A stretch of DNA of 64,000 nucleotides from Ministeria vibrans ATCC 50519 (GCA_943704425.1 CALSCP010001986.1:40408-104407), one strand, 5' to 3'. Counted from the first letter of the stretch, positions 35,073-50,076 are shown. A program made the numbers and translations. The notes: generated from the sequence alone by a model not told the origin.

Positions 35073-35405
35073 CTATTGCAGCTTGACTTTCTTCGTCTCT
35101 CTCTCGCTCTCGTCAGTGCGAGCGCCGTCGTCGCCATCCTCTTCAAGATCATCATCCATATCGATATGGTCATCCTTGGCCGCGGCGGCAGCTGTTCCTA
35201 TTGAGATTCGACGTGTGTGAGAGGAGACATCGTTTGCTGCACCCGTACCCAGATGTGTCGTCATGCGAGCACCGCTTTCGCTGCGCACCGCCTGGAGCGC
35301 AGTTGCCACAGACTGCAGTTGCTCCTGGACGGATCCTTGCGTGTCTACGGGTGTCGAGGCAGACTCGACAGAGCCGCCAGCGACTGAGAGAGAGTAGCGC
35401 AGCAT
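35073..35405 (-). CDS. Small acidic hypothetical protein
   Basis: Not recognised. From the only nearby ATG (35403-35405) the frame gives 110 residues. A polar N-terminal half with a short amphipathic stretch (VQEQLQSVATALQAVRS) is followed by an Asp/Glu run (DMDDDLEEDGDD) and a basic end, ETKKVKLQ, that could be a nuclear localisation signal. The frame is open upstream to a LEAPFALRAHTLA stretch, and a different frame upstream is also open. An unseen 5' exon is therefore possible. It is divergent from P4HTM (228 bp). Confidence 0.4.
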   Translation of the reverse strand: MLRYSLSVAGGSVESASTPVDTQGSVQEQLQSVATALQAVRSESGARMTTHLGTGAANDVSSHTRRISIGTAAAAAKDDHIDMDDDLEEDGDDGARTDESERETKKVKLQ

Positions 35406-35633
35406 TGCGAGTGTGTGTGCACGCAAAGCAAACGGAGCCTCCAAGGGTCAGTAACGTCAGCAACGGGGATCGAGGCTGATCCGAGAAAACGCAGTAGGTA
35501 GTCAACTAGTGGTTGGTCGAGAGAAGGGAGCACTCAACACTCGGTGTTGCAAAGAGAGCAAATACAATGATTGATGTAAAGATCAAAATATTCTTCTTCT
35601 TCAAGTTCGACTATTTTAATAGTTTGGTGACAG

Positions 35634-37685
35634 ATGCACCTCGTTCTCGGCCTAGCTTCGTTGCTAGCGATTGTGTCGTGCGTTCAGTCGGAGGGTGTGT
35701 TTGACGATGCCGAGAGCGGTGCGGTTGAACCGGCACTCGCGGGCTCACCGACAGCGGCAGGTTCAGCCGCCCCCGACGGCATCACGACCATCACACAACG
35801 GCTGCACATGCGTGACGGAGTTGCTGAAGGACATGTGGAGGTTAGTTGAAGAGTGTTATAGATTGTTTTCAAAATATTTGGCATGACGTTTCTTTTTTGT
35901 CGCTCTCTCGCAATGCAAAAGGAGGTGCTACTCGAGGGAGGCGCGCGGCCGGTGACGGTACGTACGCTGAGCATGGACAAGCCAAGGCTGTTCCAGATCG
36001 ACAATCTCCTGAGCAAGGAAGAGACGCAAGCGATTCGATCGCTTGCAACGCCACTGCTCGAGCGCAGCCGCACGCTCCTCGCCATTGGGCTGTCGTCCGA
36101 GCTGTATGTCGAAGACGAGAGCATCGTTCAGGGGTGGTTTGATGACTATGACGAGAACCGTGATGACTTCCTGGATGCAGAGGACATTCACGTAATGCAA
36201 GTCGCTTCTCACAGTCGATGCGTCTCACACACCACCATATCACTCTGTTTGATGGTTTAGGCGCTCTTCAAGGACAAGTTTATTGGCTCTTATTTTGACA
36301 TGAGTGCCGACTCGCCCGACTATGCCATTGATTTAGTTGTGGCTCTTGATCTCGACACGGACGAGGACCAGGCGTTGTCGTACGAGGAGGCTTTTCGACT
36401 GCGTCTTTATGAGTAAGTTTGCACGGAAGACTGCCGCCACTCCTCTCGCTCGTCTCGTTTATCTTGTTTTTCTCTAGGGCTGAGAGACTTGCGGGCTGGT
36501 GGAGGTGCAACGAGGACGAGTCGGGTGGACTCAATGCCACCGAATTCCGCTGCTTTCTTCGCATGTCACGACTGTTTGATGGAGTGGTAACCAGCTGTGT
36601 TTTGTTTTATGTGTGCCACGATGTCTGCCTTGACACGAGATTATGCGTAGACGCTGGAGCAGGCTACAAAGTTGCTGGAGATGACGAATCACTCGAGTGT
36701 GGTTGAGGGCGAAGAGACGCAAGGGCTGCAGCTGACGTGGGAGACACTGACGGAGGACAAAACGGACTGGGTGGAGTTGGCTCAGCAGTTCAGCGAGGAC
36801 ATGAGCGACGCAAAAGTGCATCAAGCACGAATTAGCTCGCAGGCATGGCTGCAGTACAAGAAAGTAGAGCTGGCCAGTCGTATGGCGGACATGGCTCAGG
36901 AGCTGCTCGGACTGCCGCTCAAGGGCGACCCGCGAGAGACCAACATTGCAATTGAGGAGATGCAAGTGGTGCGGTACGGCGTGGGCGGTCACTATTTTGC
37001 ACACGACGACAGCGTGCCCTTTTCGGCATCAGAAAAGTGTTGTCTGGACCGGGGCTACATGGCCCCCGACGACACAACGACCAATCGAGGGTGTATGGAG
37101 GGTGTGCTTTGCCGCTTTGCGACCTTCCTCGTATTCCTCAATGAGCCAACTGTCGGCGGCGAGACGGCCTTCCCCGCTGCGCACGTTGACGACCTAGAGG
37201 CGTGGGAGGCGGACCCGCGCTTTGCGGTGACCGGTCGAACCAACTTCACAGCGACCAAGTGCAGCGAAGGGATTCGGGTGCGGCCGCGCGAAGGGTCGGC
37301 CGTGATGTGGTACAATCATGCGGTGGACGAGGCGACAGGTGGTCTTGGGGCGCAAGACCGCAATGCAATGCACGGCGGGTGTGATGTACTTGAGGGCGAG
37401 AAGTGGATTGCGACCATTTGGGTGCAGTCTCGCAGTCGTCTCGTGACCATCGTGGGCACCGAAGAGGAAGAGGAGGAGGAGGAGGAGGAGGAGGAGGAGG
37501 AGGAGGCTAATGACGACGAAGAACGGACGGTGTACGAGGGTGAGGAAGAGGGCGATGAGGTGGAAGGAGAGGGAAAGGAGGTTGAGAGTCAGTCTGGGCA
37601 AGGAGAAGGAGGTGCAAGTGGTAAAGGGGAGACTATTGAGGATGATCTCTTTGACTTGCTATTGGACGACCGTGTCGAACTGTGA
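35634..37685 (+). CDS. P4HTM: P4HTM-like prolyl 4-hydroxylase with EF-hands
   Basis: Five exons (35634-35840, 35922-36191, 36261-36412, 36478-36586, 36651-37685) give 590 residues. The N terminus MHLVLGLASLLAIVSCVQS looks like a signal peptide or anchor. EF-hand-like loops are DYDENRDDFLDAEDIH, DLDTDEDQALSYEEAF and NEDESGGLNATEF. The catalytic domain shows the iron-binding HxD (GGHYFAHDDS), the distal His (RNAMHGGCDV) and the likely 2-oxoglutarate Lys (LEGEKWIATIW). This layout, EF-hands then a P4H domain, is that of P4HTM, the ER transmembrane prolyl hydroxylase that can act on HIF-alpha in animals. The C terminus is an unusual Glu-rich tail of about 80 residues. No HIF gene is in view; substrate unknown. 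Confidence 0.88.
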
Positions 37686-37790
37686 ATGTTAAATTAAATT
37701 GATAAATCTAATATTGAAAGCTGGAAGGAAACTTATGGAAAAATGCGGTTTTGTACTGGATCAGGAACCAACAGAGGACAAGATGAGAAA

Positions 37791-40541
37791 TTAACAAAGG
37801 AGCACACCGACACGACGCTTCTGGAAATACGATTTGTCGACGCGCGAATACTGCGTTGCAACAGTACAAAAAAAAAACCAAAAAAAAAAAAAACGACGTG
37901 AGCAAAAAACGATGTGAGCGAGGATGGGAGGTGGAATAAAAGTGTAGACTTACGCGCGCAGTGAGTTGCATTGGAGTTTGAACAACCAGAAGACGTTCAA
38001 AGGACTGTGAAGCTTGGCTGACAACCATCTCGACGCGAACAGGTACTACACCAGCCTTGCGCTTCTTGTTCATGCCCATCGAGGAGATGTTGGGGGCCGA
38101 TTGTGGCATGAGCTTCTACAAGCGGAAAATATTACGGTTGCGTGACTGTCACTTGTGGCGCGTACAGTAATTGAGAGCTGCCGGCGCAGACTGGGCGGTG
38201 AATCATTATAGCCTGGAGGAGGATGAGGAGGGGGGGACAAAGTTGATTAGAAATATGACAAAAGGAGGTGTTGCTTCTTTGCGTGCATACCAAGACCCTG
38301 TTGCGCCAGATTAGACTGAAGGTATACTTGTTGGTGTTGGTCGTCGTTCAGGTCCCATGTGGAGTCATCGACGGACGAGGTGAAGTGGTCGACGGAAGCA
38401 AGGTCGCCGGTGAAGTCCTTGAAGGAGTAGTGGTCGGGCAGGTAGATGGAGGCGGACACCTTGTTGAGGGGCAAGTCGACTTTGGGAAAGGACACGGTCG
38501 AAGTGCCACTGCGCCCGAGCGGAGCTGCGGCAGTCGCCAGCCACACAATCTCAACGCCAAACGTCGCGCTGTCCAGCTTGCTCTTCTTCTGCAGTGCCAC
38601 CATAATAGCCCCAGTCTCCTCGTCACGCGCCGGCTTCACACCCGTTCCATTGACCATGGTACTCCAAATTTCACAGTCGGGCGCCACTTCAATGCGCACG
38701 TACTGCTTTGAGGTGTTACGCACGCGCATTCGCAGACGGTACATGGTCTTGCCATGCTCGGTGAGCGTCGCCTGAAAGTAGGCATGATCCACAGCGGCAA
38801 CGAGAACGTCGACGTCACCGTGCTTCTTCACGGACACGGTGAGTTTGTAGTCGGGCAGAAGGTACTTGTAAGCGAGCACAATTGCATGACTCGCCTGTCG
38901 ACGAAGGCGATGTGGAAGCTCCTCCACATCCACCGGAACGCATCCAATGGCATTTTTCAACTGTGGAAACGAATGAAAAAAAGAAAGGGAAAAAAAAAGA
39001 AGGAACATGTTTAAGGGACAGTGCGTTACTTTTACTTTCCTCCTCACCTGGTCAATTTCGACATTGGTGCGTGCCTCAATTGCAAGGAACCCCTTCTCGC
39101 GGGTAAACACTTCTTGGCTGTGTGCAAAAACAGGGCAAAGAAAGTCGCAGGAGCGACTGCCAAGCTCGAGCTCACTAGTGATGGTCACACTGTACTCGCC
39201 CTCAATGCCGTGGTCCAACACTACCTTGAGCACGTCCACCTTGACGGCCGATGCATCACCATCCGTCAATGCCCGCACCACATCCCACCGCTTCATGGCC
39301 GGTCCGCCGTCGACCGAGAGCACGCGCAAGCGTGGGTCCATGTCAATTTCAATAGTAGCCATGTCACCATTGCGAATGTCGTAGTTGAAGGCCGATGTGA
39401 TTGTGAGCATTCCATCGCCAATCGACAGCATGTGAGCGTGCTCGACTGTCGCCGACAGAGGCAAACTCTTGGTTATATCTTTGCTGCTTGCAATGCTGCG
39501 AGCGTCGTCTGTAGTCAGCAATGACTGAGCTGCCGACGCAGCGGCGGTCACAGTCGGCGGAATGACTATTTCTTTCTCGACCCAACGAATCGAAACGGTG
39601 TCGGTGGGTGGCAGGTGTGCGCGAATAGTCGAATCGACCGAGGCGTCAGCAGCGTGAGCATCACCAACAATAGACGACACACTGTGCAAACAGGGATCAA
39701 CTGTGACCACCATGGGCTGCTGTTGCGAGACGGTAAAGTCGACGGTGAGGCGACTGCTCCGCTGCAGACGCGGGATCGAAACGGCCGAGCGTGTCTTGGA
39801 CGATGTGTACGCCAAGAGCGACTCAATGCGAACGGTGTGCACGCCGCGTGTTCGTGTCACAAGCGTGTGCGACGAGTTTACCTGCAACATAAAGAAGATG
39901 ATGAGAACAAATGCGGCTGGAGCAGACACCGTACGAGAGCAACAAAGGAGCGCGCCGAGGCCTTCTTCGCCTCATCGCTGGTCGACGCTGGCGTAGCGTT
40001 CGGGACGCCGTCCGCCGCCACCACCTCATCATCATCATCATTATCCTCATCATCATCACCACAATTCCCGTGCATCGGCCGTGTCTCCACCGAGGCAGAG
40101 ACAATGGCCATGGTGGAGGGCAGCAAGGGGATGTTGATCCATTCCTTGCCTGTGTGGACGTGCACCTCAAACACCGACACGAAACGCACATTGTCCTTTT
40201 GTGTTGTTCCCTCCAGCGCATGACACTTGATCGTGAAGGGGTATGATACTGCGAGGTCGCCGGCGGGCGCGGGCGTCTTGACCTTTCCGCCTGTGAAAAT
40301 GAAAATGAGAATGAGAGATGTTTGAGAAAATTTTGGCTGCTGATAATGTCTCGTACTTGCGCGTGCAGCCAGAGAAACCAGCGAGGCAGTTTGCAGTGTA
40401 CAGAGGCCACGCTGAGTTGCTCCGTCTACAGTGGCGCCCGCCTCCTGAAGTGAGAGAAGTGCAACAGAAAAAAAAGTCAACTAATTGTTGTTGTTGCGAT
40501 TCTCCAACTCGTACACGAAGGATATCTCGGACTTCTGTCAT
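37791..40541 (-). CDS. Conserved hypothetical, beta-rich multidomain protein
   Basis: Eight exons (40515-40541, 40357-40444, 39935-40290, 39048-39881, 38291-38960, 38166-38212, 37954-38115, 37791-37850) with consistent phases give about 747 residues. I cannot name it. The pattern is FEVHVHTGKEWINIPLLP near the N terminus, SELELGSRSCDF with REKGFLAIEA in the middle, then YRLRMRVRNTSKQYVRIE, EIWSTMVNGTGVKPA and a strand run ending LPLNKVSASIYLPDHYSF. It recalls large periplasmic beta-sandwich proteins of bacteria that I know only as uncharacterised families. There is no clear signal peptide, since the first exon is only nine codons. The C-terminal exons add a basic, Ser-rich tail. The start is 109 bp from the PDE gene (head-to-head). 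Confidence 0.75.
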
Positions 40542-40650
40542 AGCGTAATAAGCGTGATCCAAAAGAAAAGGGTAGGCAAAGAAATTAAAAAAATTGAAAA
40601 TAATAACTTCGAATTTGAGAAGTTATTCATTTTTTTTGGCAAGTTTTCAA

Positions 40651-43600
40651 ATGGATGACCAATCTCCTCCTTTGTCGCCCGGCGCGACAAGAAACATCGT
40701 GTCTTCGTTGGTGACGCGTGCACGGGCGTCGTTCCGCGACCGGCGCTCGCGTAGCAATCGCAATAGCGACGGAGTAGATATCGACACGTCAAGTGAGGCA
40801 TTGAGCCACGGTGCGTCTGCCGCAGCGCCCGCAGTGGACGAGCCGAAGCCGCGCAAGTTCCAGCAGTCGTCGCGTAGCTTTGGCACGGGCTTTCGCTCGT
40901 CGCTGAGACGCATTCGTGGGCGGGCACGGCAGGACCAAAGCGACGCGGAACCCGTCACTTCTCCTCCTCGACATCGCATTCAGACGGCAAAATCCGCGCC
41001 CGCTCTCAGTCTCGCGCGTCCTGCCCACCTACACATTGACCTGTCGCTGCCGCACGAGGTGCTGGCGCGCCGTGGTGGCATTCAGCACACAGCCCTGCCC
41101 GCGCCCTTTGCGCCCTCCTCGTCGCGCAGTTCCGCCACGCGCGCCATCCAACGCAGGGGTGCCATTGACATCGACCGTGAAGAGCTTCAGCGCGAGTTAA
41201 AGACGCGTGCTCGCGATGGTAGCAACGGTGCGGCGTCCGACGGCTTTTCGCTTTCCATTTCTCGGTCGAGTTCACTCCGCCTCAGGTACACAGGCCCCCT
41301 TCTGCACTTCTTGTACCACCTCTTACGCCTTACGCGCTCTCTCCACCTCCCTGCCACTTCCCATGCACTTTGCTCCACTCCCTTACCTCTTTAAATGTGT
41401 GAAAAAACGTGCTGTGACGTCAGACGATGGTGCTTTGCACTTGACGCACCGCCTCCCGTCCCCTCTCGCCGCTCTCCTGCACTCCATATGCACCCTGTTT
41501 TCTTCCGTCTCTCTATTCAGGTTCAAATGTTGCCTTACTCCACTTGTCGTTTTTTTTTTCTTCTTTTTTTTTTTTTCTTCTTTTTTTTTTTTTACCTTTT
41601 TTCTTTTTTTTTTTTCTTTCTTACTTTTCTTGCTATTGTTTTGCAGTCGTCAATCACGTCGTTCGACGCGAAACAGCCTCCGACGCAAGGCAAGCAACGA
41701 GCCAGTGCGTCTCCCGGCTGAAGAGATGCTCAGCTTCGACGGAGCGCCCGATCGATCGTCCCCCGACCTAATGTTCGATGCGACGCCGCACACAAGCATC
41801 CTACGACGCTCGTTTCATCGCCCCAGTCGCTCGCGTGCCAGCAAGACCAAGTCGAACGTTTCGACGGGCAGCCACAATGACATTAGAGAGGCTCACTCGA
41901 GTACCTTTGACCGCGATGGCACTATCTCGCCGCCCGACAACCGACCGCAGTCGGCGACGCTGCGCCACTGCGCGACTGTACGTCGCGCACATGCGCACGT
42001 CACGGGTGTTCCAGCAACCACCAACTTGTCGCCCAAGCGACACGCCTCTCTGCATATTGTGCGTCCCCGCATCACGGCCAAGGCGATGTCTCCCTCAAGT
42101 CCACGCTCCTCCGCCTACTCCGCCTCCACCAGCACCGTCGCCGAGATGTCACCCACTGCCACCCACGTCACGTCATCGGGTACGTTGTCGTCCAAGTCCA
42201 TGTCATTCGGCAACGCAGGTGGTGTTATCAAGCCGGCCATCTCGACAAGCTCGTCAGGCGGCCTGCGCCCACGCGTCGGCTCGTCAACACGCAACCTGGG
42301 ACACGACAACAGCCGCTCCTTCTCATCACAACCGCGGCCAGATCAGGCAGGAGGCGTGTCGAGCGCCACGTCGATCACCGCGCACGACCCACACGCCTAT
42401 CTGCGTCGTGCGTCGTGGCCTCGCGCGCGTACCGATCATGACATTCTTTCCAAACTCGCCGAGGTATCGGCGATGCCCGCGCTCTCCGAGCAACAGCAGC
42501 AGCAACAACAACACCTGCTGCTACAGCAACGAATGACTGCGTCTACACAAGACCTTGTCGGACTGTCGTACGAGTCAATTGCGTCGGCGGGCTCGGCAGC
42601 TACAGCCCTTGTTGGCTCGCCCTCCGTCACCGTTTCACCCCCCATGTCGCCCATGTCTCCCCTCAGCTTGCACGCACCCGCGTCCGCCATGTCGTCGCTA
42701 AACATCTACGATCTGTTCATTGACACATCCACGTCGTCACGCGACGTGGACTCGGGCGAGCTGCGTGCATTGCTAACGGGCGTTGACGCAAGCGACTTCA
42801 ATGTATTCGAGCTCGCCGAGATTACGCTGGGGCGTCCGCTCTTTCATTTGGCGCTTCATCTATTTGAGATCCACGACTTTTTCCGCAAGTTTAACATTGA
42901 CCAGATGCGTTTTCGTCGCTTTGTCGACCAGGTCGAAGAGTCTTACCGCAAAGAGAACCCCTACCACAACAACACGCACGCGGCCGACGTTCTCCAGGGC
43001 GTGCACGTGTTTATCTCGCGCGAGCCACTGCGCTCCGTGATCCCTGCCGAAGAGAAGATGGCGCTGCTGGTCGCGGCCATGGTTCACGACATGGACCACC
43101 CAGGCCAGACGGGCAAGTTCCTCGAGCAGACGCGCTCCTTTATTGCCCTACTGCACGGCCCCGTTCTCGAGCACCACCACACCGCCAATGCCATTGCCTT
43201 GCTCGCTACCTCCGACTCGAATATTTTTGCCGCTCTGCCCCATGCGCGTCAGATGAGTCTGCGCCAGCTGGTCGCCCGCCTTGTGCTCGCCACCGACATG
43301 AGTAAGCACGGTCTGCACCTAGGCCGTTTCCTCGAGCAGCTCGACAACGCCGGGTTCCCCTGCCTCGACAATGTGCAGGCGATGGAGAACGCCAAGTGCG
43401 ACAGTACTCCCACTCTGCCGCCCACACCCAACGAAACGGATATGGAGGATCGCTACCGTCTGCTCGAGATGTGTCTCAAGTGTGCCGATGTCAGCAATCC
43501 CACGCGTCCCTGGATGATCTGCTCGCGCTGGTCCATGCTGGTCATGGAGGAGTTCTTCGCGCAGGGAGATGCCGAACGCAATCTGCAAGTACCCATTTCG

Positions 43601-44359
43601 ATGCTGATGGACCGTTACAGCACCGACATTCCCGCCTCGCAGGTTGGCTTTGCCTGTGGCGTCGTACTGCCCCTCTTTCGCGCCATGGGCTCGTTGCTCC
43701 CTTGGGTCGAGAACGAGCTCGTGCCTAATGTCAATGCCAATGTCGCCAACTGGTCGTACGCCAAGGAGCAGGTCGAGTTGCTCAAGACACGCGCCGACGA
43801 CGCCCAGCGCGAAGCCGACCGTATCCTCGCCTCTTCCGCCTCACCAGTGCCTGAAGAGGCCCCCTCGTCAACGCCAGTCACGGAAACGACCGCCACGAAG
43901 ACGACGACAACAACGACAACGACAACGACTGATTCTTCGTCGGCATCAACGACAACGACGGAAAAGCCGAGTGTGGCAAACGACGAAGAGGAATCGCCCA
44001 TGACCATTTTGCTTCTGGACGAATCGGACTACGAAGGCGACGACGCCAACGAGGTCGAGACACCCGCACCTGCATCCGTACCCGTTCCCATTTTGCGATC
44101 ACCAACGCGACCCAAACGAGGTGGGCTCAAAACTCCAAGTTCGGCGGCCGCCATGCTCGTCACGAGCGACACGGACGCCCTGTCGCCTCCCCTAAGTCCC
44201 CGTTCACAACGTCACTCAGTGCGCTTCCGTGTCGACGAGCGTCGCGCTAGTCTCACGTCTAGTCGCTGCTCGTCCGACTCGCACAGCGAGACGGGTGCCC
44301 ATGCCGTCGAGCCCGCCCCGCGTCGTTTTATGCCTCAGCTCAAAATCACGTCTGTTTGA
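40651..44359 (+). CDS. Class I cyclic-nucleotide phosphodiesterase
   Basis: Two exons (40651-41285, 41647-44359; the intron is rich in T runs) give about 1,115 residues. Hydrolyses cAMP and/or cGMP. The first 600 residues are Ser/Arg/Pro-rich and look disordered, with many potential phosphosites and a Gln run. The catalytic domain (about 610-920) shows the metal-binding signature YHNNTHAADVLQGVH, VHDMDHPGQTGKFL, LEHHHTANAIALL and CLKCADVSNPTRPW, and the conserved Gln region ASQVGFACGVVLPLF. The wording is closest to the PDE4/PDE8/PDE1 group; nucleotide specificity cannot be settled by eye. A disordered acidic and Thr-rich tail follows. No GAF, PAS or UCR domain was recognised. Confidence 0.92.
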
Positions 44360-44515
44360 TCCACCGTGATATTAATAATCATAATAATAATCTTAATAAT
44401 CATAATCATAATAGTATTAATAATAAAGTTATCATTGTACTCGCATCGTAATACACTCAGATTTTTTTAAAAACTTTTAAACACACACAACGATGGGATG
44501 TTTGTCTTGTATTGA

Positions 44516-45673
44516 TCATCTTTTAGTCTTGGTGCACATTGAGGTTTCCTCTTCAAACGTCAGTGGTCGTCGCTTCTTGACCGGGCTCCATTTGGAGCGA
44601 GGGACGTCGTGTGTGCCGCCCGGGGGCGAGTTGGCAACGCGCACCGTCGTCGCAAAGGGATCAAGGGTGGAGTTGTCGTCGACAAAATGACTGTACTGAG
44701 CAGACGCGACGGGGGCGGAGGTGTCGACAGTCTCGGAGCGCGCTGCCGTCGCCTTGAGTTGGGACGCGCGAGTGCCGCGCACGGCAATACGAGAGACCTT
44801 TTTTGTAGTCTTGGAGAGTGTGCTTGCGGCGGGTAACTTAGTCTTAGGGATGGCAGCGGGTACTTTAGACTTGATGGCGGCGGCGGCGGGGGAAGGGCGC
44901 GACTTCTTTGGAGGAGGCGCTGAGGATTGTGCTGTGTCGCTGCTACGCTTGAGACTGACGGGTGGAGAGCGCAATGTCGTGGCGCGTGAAGGCAGCGATG
45001 GTATTTTAGGCTTGGGTGCGGATGAGGGAGCGGAGTGCAGTAGAGCAACGTTGGGGCTGGAAGCCAGTGGTGAGGTGAATGTTTTTGAATGGATTTTTGG
45101 TGGCGCGATTTTGGATGCAAGCCGAGATCGCGTTTTGGGCTCGTGCAACGCGGTCGCTACAGGTTCAACAGGAACCATGGGAGCAGCACAGCTGGAAACG
45201 GGTACAATAATGGAGGCGAGAGGGCGTGAGGTGGTGCTCGAAGTCGTTTGTGTTTGAGATTTTTGAATTGAAGTGGTCGACGAGCGCGCTCTCTCCTGAA
45301 GCGCCGGGTGTGGTGGCGAGTCCTCGACGCCGGCGATGCGTCGTTTTGCTGACACTCTGACATGAGCACAACGTTCGCGGGTGGTGACAGCGCCGAAGAA
45401 GACTTCGTCGTCGTCGTCGTCATCGTTATTCAAATTTTGCGAAGTCTCGACGGCGCTCGGAGGCGACTCGGGGCCTTGCTGACTGCGGGATAAGCCTGGC
45501 GTGCACGTGCCATGATCATGATCGTGGTGGTCGTCGTCGAGAATGCCGTCGATGGGCGCCTCGTCTGCAAGCCAGTTGTCGACTTCCGCGGAGGAGTTGC
45601 AAAACAAAAATTCGTCCGTGTCGCCATCGAGGTCCGAGTCAAACAAAGAAGTGTGCCTCGCAGTGGTAGTCAT
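44516..45673 (-). CDS. Basic, disordered orphan protein
   Basis: A single exon of 385 residues from ATG 45671-45673; it is unrecognised. The N terminus is acidic (LFDSDLDGDTDEFLF, then a His/Asp cluster and DDDDDDEVFFG). The middle is Ser/Pro/Lys-rich with repeated KxKxP phrases (KSKVPAAIPKTKLPAAS), and the end reads KWSPVKKRRPLTFEEE. SPxK sites and RxxL stretches (e.g. RSRLASK) would suit a cell-cycle-regulated nuclear or microtubule protein, but that is speculation. It is convergent with the PDE gene (156 bp). Confidence 0.65.
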   Translation of the reverse strand: MTTTARHTSLFDSDLDGDTDEFLFCNSSAEVDNWLADEAPIDGILDDDHHDHDHGTCTPGLSRSQQGPESPPSAVETSQNLNNDDDDDDEVFFGAVTTRERCAHVRVSAKRRIAGVEDSPPHPALQERARSSTTSIQKSQTQTTSSTTSRPLASIIVPVSSCAAPMVPVEPVATALHEPKTRSRLASKIAPPKIHSKTFTSPLASSPNVALLHSAPSSAPKPKIPSLPSRATTLRSPPVSLKRSSDTAQSSAPPPKKSRPSPAAAAIKSKVPAAIPKTKLPAASTLSKTTKKVSRIAVRGTRASQLKATAARSETVDTSAPVASAQYSHFVDDNSTLDPFATTVRVANSPPGGTHDVPRSKWSPVKKRRPLTFEEETSMCTKTKR

Positions 45674-46035
45674 GGTGTACAGTCCAATGTGAAAGAATAT
45701 GAAATTATGATTTATGAATATTGAATAATTAATAGAAGAAGAAGAATACAACCCATGAATAATTAATAGAAGAAGAAGAAGACATTTCCAATTTATTATC
45801 ACTCACAAACGAAAAGCGACAAATAAGAAATTAATATTATCATAACTCATATCATATCATTAATGTGAATACAAGGAGCAAAATGCAAAAGTTACGCCAT
45901 ATTTGACTAACCTCAAATGATGCTCATTCCGCCCTACACTCCCCTCTGCGTACAGATGCTGAGATGCACCCTCAAACAAACAAACTCGTATTATTTTAAA
46001 ACTTAAAGGGAGGTGATAAATTTAAATGTAATATT
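45674..46035. other. Intergenic, tandem minus-strand genes
   Basis: 362 bp, AT-rich, with GAAGAAGAA-type short repeats near 45735-45780. It should include the 5' region of the disordered orphan and the 3' UTR of PI4K2. No gene seen. Confidence 0.5.
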
Positions 46036-48614
<2,579 letters not shown>

Positions 48615-48737
48615 TTTGAAAAAAATTGAAAAATTAATAATGTTTTTTAATTTTTTTTGTTGTTGAATAGAAATGAGAAAAGACGTAAAAAGTTGAATTT
48701 TTTTATTTTTTTTCACTTTACTCTTTACTCTTTAGTC

Positions 48738-50076
48738 ATGCTCAGTTTGGGGATATCCACGGGCCTTGCGAATGCGTCACGATGGGTGGATGAACGATTG
48801 GCATTGTCGCAGAAAGCACAGCAGATTGTCGAACTGTCGTTTCGACTGATGCTGCTCTCCATTGTCGTCAGCATCTGCTCATTCGGCGCCTTCCTATGCT
48901 ACATCACCTTCTACTACTTTTACATTCCGGTTGTGCACCACACTCATCCCAGCTACATCCAATTCCAGTACGCACCAAACGACGCTGGACGCAAGAACAC
49001 ATTCGACCGTCCCTTCACTTTGTAGCACGGCCACCGCCGAGGCACGCTCGAGTGTTGGGCACATGCGATACGAGTCCCTTGTGCAGCTTACCGAGTATAG
49101 CTCGGTACGACGCAGTGTGCAAGTTCATCGTGTCGTGGCGCGAACCCATCTTACCACTTTATATGTATGTTGCTGTAGTTTTTGTCACTTGGTCAGACGT
49201 ACGACGTGAGCGTCGAGTTGACGCTGCCTGAAAGTCCGGCAAATGAAGCGGCCGGAATGTTTATGGTGCACGTTGACTTGTTGGATGGCAAGCAGCAGAG
49301 TGTGCGGTCGTCGTCTCGTCCAGCGCGTCTGCGCTATCGGTCGTGGCTCATTGACATGTTGAGCGACGTGCTCTTTGCGGCACCACTTGTGTTTGGGTGG
49401 ATGGACGAGGCGCAGACCATGCGCATTGTCATGCTGGAAAACATTTTTGATGAGCGAGTGCGTGACCCACACACAACGACACACATCTGTATAGTTTGGT
49501 GTTTGCGCCTCAACTTTTTTTCTCGTGTGTGTGTGAATGTTCTTTGTAGAGCGGACGAGTTCAGTCTGCAAAGGTGGGACTGTCGTCTCGAGGAAGTGGG
49601 ATTGAAGTGTACAGTGCGTGGCTGCGGATTGACGCGCGGTTCTCGGGACTGCGTTACATGATGTACTATTGGCCGGTAAGCAGTGCGCTGGTCGCAACTA
49701 CCTATCTGACGGGCGTCTTTCTTGTGGCGCTGCTTGTGTTGCGGTACGAAAGCGCGGAGCAGTGGGAGACAGTTACGATTGACGCACACGTGTATGTAGA
49801 CATCGAGTGGCGAGTGTGGGGGTGCAGGAAGGGAGTGAGCGGATGGAAGGGGCAGAGGAAGATGACGGAGGGAGCGAGTCGGGGAGTGACGGGGAGGAGG
49901 GAAGTGAGGCTGAGACGGAGATGGGTGACAGCATCAACAGCAGCAGCAAGGCGAGCAGTGCGCGGACCAACCGAAGTGGTGTGGATCGGGCAAGTAGTGT
50001 GGGCACCATTGACGAGATTGACGAGCACTTTGCCGAATCCATTCTCTCCCACTCAGACCCCCCCCACCTCGCATAG
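48738..50076 (+). CDS. BSCL2: Seipin (lipid-droplet biogenesis)
   Basis: Five exons (48738-48967, 49026-49104, 49197-49457, 49550-49771, 49828-50076) give 346 residues. Seipin oligomers at ER-lipid-droplet contacts organise triglyceride droplet formation. A first membrane segment (SFRLMLLSIVVSICSFGAFL) is followed by the luminal domain with the family phrases TYDVSVELTLPESPANE, GMFMVHVDLLDG and LRYRSWLIDML. Then come VYSAWLRIDARFSGLRYMMY and a second membrane segment (ALVATTYLTGVFLVALLVL). The C-terminal tail is acidic and Ser-rich. The second and fifth exon bor-ders rest on short introns of 58 and 56 bp; the junction before TYDV is less certain. Start codons of seipin and PI4K2 are 123 bp apart. 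Confidence 0.9.
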
